Assembly (NCBI GenBank): GCA_023525715.1
Contig: CM042012.1
Location: 119,928,298-119,992,297, forward strand
Length of the DNA stretch: 64,000 nt
From: Cichorium intybus
Taxonomy: Eukaryota; Streptophyta; Magnoliopsida; Asterales; Asteraceae
Direction: 5' to 3'
The notes below the pieces were generated by a model. The model searched no databases and had not been told where the DNA came from. It saw nothing but the letters and a program-made list of their open reading frames with translations. The position numbers and the translations under genes were made by a program. Every line of letters starts with the position of its first letter. The stretch's first letter is position 1. Of this stretch, positions 58,382 through 64,000 are shown piece by piece.

Positions 58382-59476
58382 GGATAAGTCTATGACTAAA
58401 ATTACCAATTTACCCTCTAATTAATTTAGCAACTGTAGCTTCCTAGAAACTGCTGCCGAACTCTGACCTAGTCAGTTCTGTCCAAAGATAAGTGATCAGA
58501 TGATCCTTCGTCCAACAAGATAATTTCAGACACGAGACATGGATTGAGATCAATCTCGGTCCGATACTCTGTTTCCCGATTTCCGATTCTGCTTATGACT
58601 TTAGAACTTCTAATTGAACACATCAATTTAGTCCAGGCTGGCCAGCATTTTAGTCAACTTCAAAATCATCGAGAGGCCTACAGATATCTGTTTCCCATCA
58701 GGGTCAAGGAACGAATAAGCTTTGACTTATATGCTTATATCTTTTACAAGTCAAATCATTCACAACAACATGTTTTATAACATCGAGTTACCGATGCGTT
58801 TTCATATTATCAATGAACAACTGCCTTGTAAATCATAACTCATATCTCTCCACTTTAAGATCATAAGATATTATCGTCTCAACATTGCTTGTGATATAAT
58901 CCATGAAGCAATCTGTTGAGCGTGGGTTTATCCAATACTCAAATCTCTATTTCTAAGTACTCATGAATGTTGTAGCAATCCTATTGCTATGTCTAACTCT
59001 TTAGACAGTCTACAAACCAATTCATGACAGTCTTGATTCAATACTTACTTCCCAAAGTATGAGCGACTGTGGACCTATCTGAATAATTAAATTATTCGGG
59101 AAGTAAAACATGCAAAAGTGAAACATAAAGATCTGACTGGCAGCTACTCCTGCTTATTACCAAGTCTCCACAAGGTAATCACCAAGTCGGACCTTGTCAT
59201 AAACTGTTATCGGTTTCAAGATTTCCTTTAAACTTTCAATTCTAATTTTACATCTATGTCTTTATCAACCTTACACTCTTTCTATGTATCCAAAGTATCT
59301 TATACTTATACATTTTATTGCAGATGATCCAATCGGATGCTCATCCGATAACATCTCAATATGTTATCCTGTCAATTTCTCTTTTAACTCCATTCTGTGA
59401 ATGTGTACTGTGACTTCCTATGGTTCTGGGATCTTTAGTCTACTTGACTGCACCCTAAGACTATTTCGAGGTGTTA

Positions 59477-59508
59477 TGATGTGCCGGTGAACCACACGCG
59501 CTCCATCA
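59477..59508 (-). other. Constant-loop stem-loop 4, copy 2
   Basis: Arms TGATG and CATCA around a 22-nt loop. Counterpart of 14415-14444, with a wobble replaced by a full pair. Confidence 0.7.
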
Positions 59509-60470
59509 GAATACCAACGAGACTTTGTAACCATGAAGTCTATTAACATCATGCCCTGATGTTAATAATTACCACTTTGAAAATCTTTCAAATTAATACT
59601 ATCACTTTCACCCTAATCATTTCCTAATGAATTCTCACTTTAGTTCAACCAATCCATCCAGTATTCCCAGCCAGGCAATGTCCTGAATCCAACTTACTAT
59701 GCCCTAAGCATTAAGTTATCAGGACATGTTCATGACTTTATGATCGATCCAAAACTTGTGGAACCCGATCTAATCCTATTCCAAACCCTTTCGGAATCCA
59801 AGGATTATTTATAATCCTTTGTGTCATGATTTCCGAAAAACTATTTTCCTTTCAGAGACTTTTCTCGTGCATCTTGAATCTTATCAAGATCATGCTTACA
59901 ATGGCTAGGTCTATGCTGGTGATTTCATCTTTCCAATAGATGACTGTGAATTACATGAGTATGTTGCACCTTCTTTATTTCTTTCATGCCAAGTCATCAC
60001 ACTTTGCAATGACAAGAAAAACCTTTCCTAAGTCTATGCATCTTGAATCTCATCAAGATCATCTTGGTAGAGTCTGGATCTATCTCATAGACATTTACAA
60101 CCACCTGAGTATGCCGTATTTCTATTAAGGCTTTCATAGCGATCCGTCTTTTAACACCAAGTCATTACACTTCGTAATGAAAAGAGACGTTTCCTAGAAC
60201 CATTATTTATCCCACGTATGGAGATAGTAGATAACGGCGACTCCCACTGGCTTTGACATGGTTATAGACTATTCACAAAATCCAGGACTTATGGTACATT
60301 TTGAGAATCCAAACCTTTCTGACATTTTAATGGAAATCTTTCAGTCCTTTCTCAAAATCCAATCCTTTGGCATATTTTGAGAATCTGAATATCCTTTCTT
60401 GCGAGATCCCCGTGGGACGAAACCCGGGGCCATGTACCTTTTGTAATGGCATGCTCTATGTGTGTCCCTA

Positions 60471-60504
60471 TTAGTGTGCCGGTAAACCACACACGCTCCA
60501 CTAA
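60471..60504 (-). other. Constant-loop stem-loop 3, copy 2
   Basis: Arms TTAGTG and CACTAA around the 22-nt loop. Counterpart of 13469-13502. Confidence 0.75.
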
Positions 60505-62143
60505 CGACTCACACTATGCCACGCAGAATCCTCTCGGATTTCATCTGCTATTGAGAGTGCTTTACTCGAAATCAATTGCTTGACTCTGAGTATCGACTCA
60601 CTCAACTAGATGCTCTGAAGGTATGTATATGTCCAAGTTGCTTTCTTTTGATAACTCAGTTACTCCCACTGGTTTTTAGACCAGGTGTAAAATCAATCAA
60701 ATTTTCATACAGACCGTGTCTCGCCCTAAGGTCCTCTTATTTGGCAGCAGCCGGGCTCACCAATGCTTCCAAGCAGTCGGATTGCAAATCCGTACCAACT
60801 GCAGTGTTTTACCACCAATCGGTATGTCACCCTGATCACAACTACTTATGATGGTGATCAATACTACTGGTTAAGAGGAGATTATGTCAGTTGTAAAGCA
60901 GAAATCTGATTTCTGCTCCAAGCCTAGTGATGACTAAAAGGTTCTTTCATTGCTAATCCTAAACTCATTTAGGACTGTCCCAACTCCCACTGTTTCCTTA
61001 GACCATGAGTTCTTTCTAAAAGAGCTCTTTAGTTACAGTGGGATAGCTAATGAAATGACAATGCTGATCAAGTTCAGCTGGTCATGAGGTTCAGATGAAC
61101 ACTACAAGACCCTGGACTTTCTATGTACAAGTGGGATAATCCCAGCTTTACATTTCAAGCAGTGTTTGCAAGACCTACTTAGTCTAGGATGTGGTCGGAG
61201 TATGGTTTATATGGACTGACTGGTATAGTGTTCATCTTATTGGAAACTAATTGGCATTGTATCTCATACATCGAGGATCGAACTGTTTCGACCAATGCTC
61301 CATTATCTTCCCTAAGACACATTATAACCATTAATGCTCTTGGAAGAGAATGAACTGTGAAACCTTTTTCTCAGTTTATGTTATCGCTCAGGTTCTGTGG
61401 AACTTGTACTTCCTTTGAAGTCCTTGGACTGTTTAAGGTCTCAATTCAATTACTTATACCGATAAGCAATGTCATATTCATCATACCGAATGATGAATAT
61501 TGTGAAGTACAAACAATTGTGTTCTATCTCAAGATTCGAGCAACACACCGCAACAGGTGTGTCCGTTGCTCTTAATCTCAATGTCTTTTACATATCTATG
61601 TAGACTAATGACTTTGTTAACTTGGTTTAAGACTTGCAATCTTCAGTTGACTCTAAGTCAACTGATTCCAAAATCCTATCCTCTGGATCTTTGGGTGATT
61701 CATTTCTTGCCATATGTGCTTTATGAAGAACTTAATCATCATCCGACTCTAAGTCAGATGATTCCAAAGTCCTGTCCAACTGGACCTTTGGTTGATTCAT
61801 TTCTTGACACATTAAGAACTCAATTCATCAAGTGACTCTAAGTCAAATGATTCCAAGGTCCTGTCCAACTGGACCTGTGGTTGAATTGATTCTTATAACA
61901 TTTGTATTAACAATCATAAATGACACAATTCTTGAATCCAAACACTTTGGATGCATCAACATTCAAGTTATTACTAGTCATACATTCAACACATTCATAT
62001 AACATTTCAAGGATAATTTCAGACAACAGGTGTTAAAAGAAAATATGACAATTTTATTAAAAATAAAATCCTTGAACAATGTAATAGACAATGCCAAAAA
62101 TGTATCTAAAGACTAATAACAATATTTAATATCTATCTAAACT

Positions 62144-63066
62144 TCAAAACTGCACGAGCTGGAGATCCAATCCAAATGTGCTCCTATGCGACAGAGTCCC
62201 GTGCCTTCTTGATTCCCTGCATACAATCCAAAATGCGACTCTCACATTATGTATCAAGAAATCTTGGAACAGGAGTTTTGAGGTTTTTAGATATACCTGA
62301 GCTTTCAAAAGAGTTGGAGCGTCTTCCAATCTTTCCGTGACTGTATCCGATTTAGCGGATTCCCAGTTTGAGACATGTCTAGTCGATCTCGACCGTTTCT
62401 TGTTACGTCTCTTCACTGGACTTAATCCAGAAGTAGCTGAGCCATTGGAGCTATGCCTGTCCAAGAGTGACTCGTATAAAGTCAACAGTGGACGCATTTC
62501 CATGAGGGTCTTTTTCCGGTCTTCCTTTCTATACGTCTGAATGAACAGATCGTACTCATTTGTCAGCGAAACGAGTAGGATTTTAACACTCTCTTCCTGA
62601 CTCATGGAATAACCAAGTTTATGCAATTCGCCTATGTACGCTTCAATCTGAAGAACATGCGAATTGACGCTACTTCCTGCTTTCAGCTTGCACTCTGCAA
62701 GTCTTTTGAAGATCCTGGTTCGTTCCTCTTCAACTGGTTTCTGGAACCTTTTCTCAACCAGTTGCATTAACTCATATGGCCCCAAGGATTCAAATCCTTG
62801 CGGAACTCGGGGTCAATGGTTGATAGCATGAGGTCACGAATCTCTTCGGATTCATCATAAGGACCTTTTATGATGACTTGTTCCGGTGGAACTGGGATCG
62901 GATACTCGGTGAGATGTAGCTTGCCAGCAATGCCGAGACCCAGTCTCCAATTGCGAAGCCATTCTTTACAGTTGAGGCCAGTCAGCCTTTCCATATTAAG
63001 CAGGTGCATTCTGATGCTTTCAGAAATGGGTGAAGGAGGAGAAGGAGGAGAATTGACACTTGACAT
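62144..63066 (-). pseudogene. Gag-like ORF of element copy 2, one frameshift
   Basis: Gag would package the element RNA into particles. The ATG at 63066 opens 'MSSVNSPPSPPSPISESIR', then 'RLTGLNCKEWLRNWRLGL', 'GPYDESEEIRDLML' and 'TIDPEFRKDL'. A one-base shift near 62780 moves to the frame 62785-62144: 'GPYELMQLVEKRFQ', 'RTRIFKRLAECKLKAGSSV', 'LGYSMSQEESVKILLVSL', 'LLTLYESLLDRHSS' and a basic 'KRRNKKRSRS'. This is the layout of copia-type gag. No CCHC knuckle is seen. At the end another frame shows 'LDT.CESRILDCMQGIKKA', a worn protease start ('LDTGC.SHIC' in copy 1). Pol does not follow. Confidence 0.85.
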
Positions 63067-63395
63067 CTATAAAGAAAATAGAATTTATTAGCTTAATTTG
63101 TCCTTTTTAAATAATTACCCAATATGTTATTTAATAAGGCTAGGATCCAAAATACCCCAACTATGGTGTGAAGAGGGATGCCGTAATCACAACATAATGG
63201 TCATTAAGGTAGATAAACACTTATCAATTTCATCTTATGAAATTCCTAGATCTGTTGAGATTCATTAAACTCTTCAATGGCATGTTTAATCTCGGATGTG
63301 CTCCACTGTTTGTGACTGGGATGCCGAGGATCACAAACTGGATGTGAATAACCATGCAAATTAGCTTGGTACTCTCGGGTTAATTATCATCTCTA

Positions 63396-63431
63396 ATTGA
63401 TGTGCCGGTAAACCACACACGCTCCATCAAT
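63396..63431 (-). other. Constant-loop stem-loop 2, copy 2
   Basis: Arms ATTGATG and CATCAAT around the 22-nt loop. Counterpart of 10547-10582 (ATTAACG/CGTTAAT). Confidence 0.75.
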
Positions 63432-63476
63432 AATGATAATACCCGGGAAACCCATTACAACTCTTTATGAACCCCT

Positions 63477-63512
63477 ATTGGCATGCCGGTAAACCACACA
63501 CGCTCTACCAAT
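63477..63512 (-). other. Constant-loop stem-loop 1, copy 2
   Basis: Outer pairs ATTGG/CCAAT and an A-T closing pair with one internal mismatch, around the 22-nt loop. Counterpart of 10467-10502. Confidence 0.7.
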
Positions 63513-64000
63513 GTTTCATAAAGTGCAATGTGCAATTTCATGGATTAGCACCAATTCACATTTTTTCCTAAAGTAACTAGATTTGGGTTTTATTAAGTGT
63601 TCTAGTACTTTGAATCATTATACTTTTAGTGATTATTAGGTGGTCCTATCAAACCTGTTCGGCTAACGACCCTCCACTGATCAGGCGAGCGGTGGGCGAG
63701 AGTGTTCACCCATTAGACCGCCATTTTATAGGCAGTCTCCTTATACCCACTTTATAGACCAGCTTCGTGAATGAGGCCTACTAATGATTTGACTAACCAT
63801 TTAATCTCATACATATAAAAATAACTTCCTAGTTATAATATATATAAGATGTAATTTTTTAAACCTTTAAAAAATTGTTTCTGGTTTATCTTTTAATTTA
63901 TTGTCGATTTAAGCTATTAAATTTAAAATTAAATTAAACCATTTAAAGCCGATTTAATTATCTTTTAATTAACCAATTAATTAAATTAATTAAAATTGAT

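Larger units (their letters stand above)
58382..62143 (-). other. Conserved non-coding internal region of element copy 2
   Basis: No ORF of note, yet collinear with 11840-15510. Contains constant-loop stem-loops at 59477-59508 and 60471-60504, the three TAG-loop hairpins (61644-61849), the two-tier hairpin (about 60140-60190), the ATCTTGA hairpins (about 59870-60065) and three internal CAGTGGGAG motifs (complement CTCCCACTG near 60241, 60664 and 60985). Confidence 0.75.
57585..64000 (-). mobile_element. Non-autonomous copia-like LTR element (gag-only), copy 2, partial
   Basis: Minus-strand relative of 8920-16286: 3' LTR (57585-58370), polypurine tract, about 3.8 kb conserved non-coding region, gag and leader, then the window ends before the 5' LTR. 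Sequence differs from copy 1 throughout but the order of parts and hairpins is the same. It interrupts the reverse transcriptase of a gypsy element; the left flanking 5-mer is ATTTA, and the other flank is outside the window. Confidence 0.93.
63067..64000 (-). other. Leader of element copy 2, incomplete
   Basis: Matches the leader of copy 1 (about 10000-10927), including constant-loop stem-loops at 63396-63431 and 63477-63512. The AT-rich part nearest the window end corresponds to about 9990-10160 of copy 1. Confidence 0.7.

Overview
This is nuclear DNA from a flowering plant, most likely a eudicot. The evidence is one host gene encoding a JINGUBANG-type WD40 protein, Ty1/copia and Ty3/gypsy LTR elements, tRNA-derived SINEs, a CTAG-ended Helitron, and PIF/Harbinger, hAT and Mutator-like (MULE) DNA transposons in a very AT-rich background. 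An Asteraceae origin would fit the style of the repeats, but the sequence does not prove it. The window is gene-poor. Only one host protein gene is convincing (27752-29059, minus strand); nearly everything else recognisable is a transposable element, many of them nested.

Layout. 1-4273: AT-rich sequence with the tail of a LINE reverse-transcriptase gene and one copy of an unclassified 0.6 kb repeat. 4274-16731: an old, multiply broken Ty1/copia element whose RNase H domain is split by a young 7.4 kb non-autonomous copia-like element (8920-16286) with identical 765 bp LTRs and a perfect 5 bp target duplication. 17990-24124: a CACTA-like end, a minus-strand LINE fragment and a decayed PIF/Harbinger transposon, the last split by a 2.7 kb gypsy solo LTR. 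24404-26892: a MULE and a hAT-type MITE. 27752-29186: the WD40 gene and its TATA box, followed upstream by a long (TA)n tract and a Helitron. 30770-36467: a long-TIR element and a hAT transposon with an almost intact three-exon transposase. 37208-42770: a SINE, a probable MITE and a MULE nested inside another MULE. 42783-52577: tandem duplications, the second copy of the unclassified repeat, a second SINE, a 0.48 kb-arm foldback interrupted by a MULE, and several MITEs. 52578-64000: the 3' half of a minus-strand gypsy element whose reverse transcriptase is interrupted by a second, minus-strand member of the young non-autonomous family, which runs off the window.

The most interesting system is that non-autonomous LTR family (8920-16286 and 57585-64000). 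It encodes only a Gag-like protein plus the first residues of a protease, then about 3.7 kb of non-coding RNA before the 3' LTR. Both copies carry, at matching places, four stem-loops with an almost constant 22-nt loop whose closing arms differ in sequence but stay complementary. They also share a series of other hairpins and three internal polypurine-like motifs. The 8920 copy inserted recently (identical LTRs) although its gag is riddled with stops, so proteins supplied in trans probably moved it. The conserved hairpins are candidates for the RNA signals it used.
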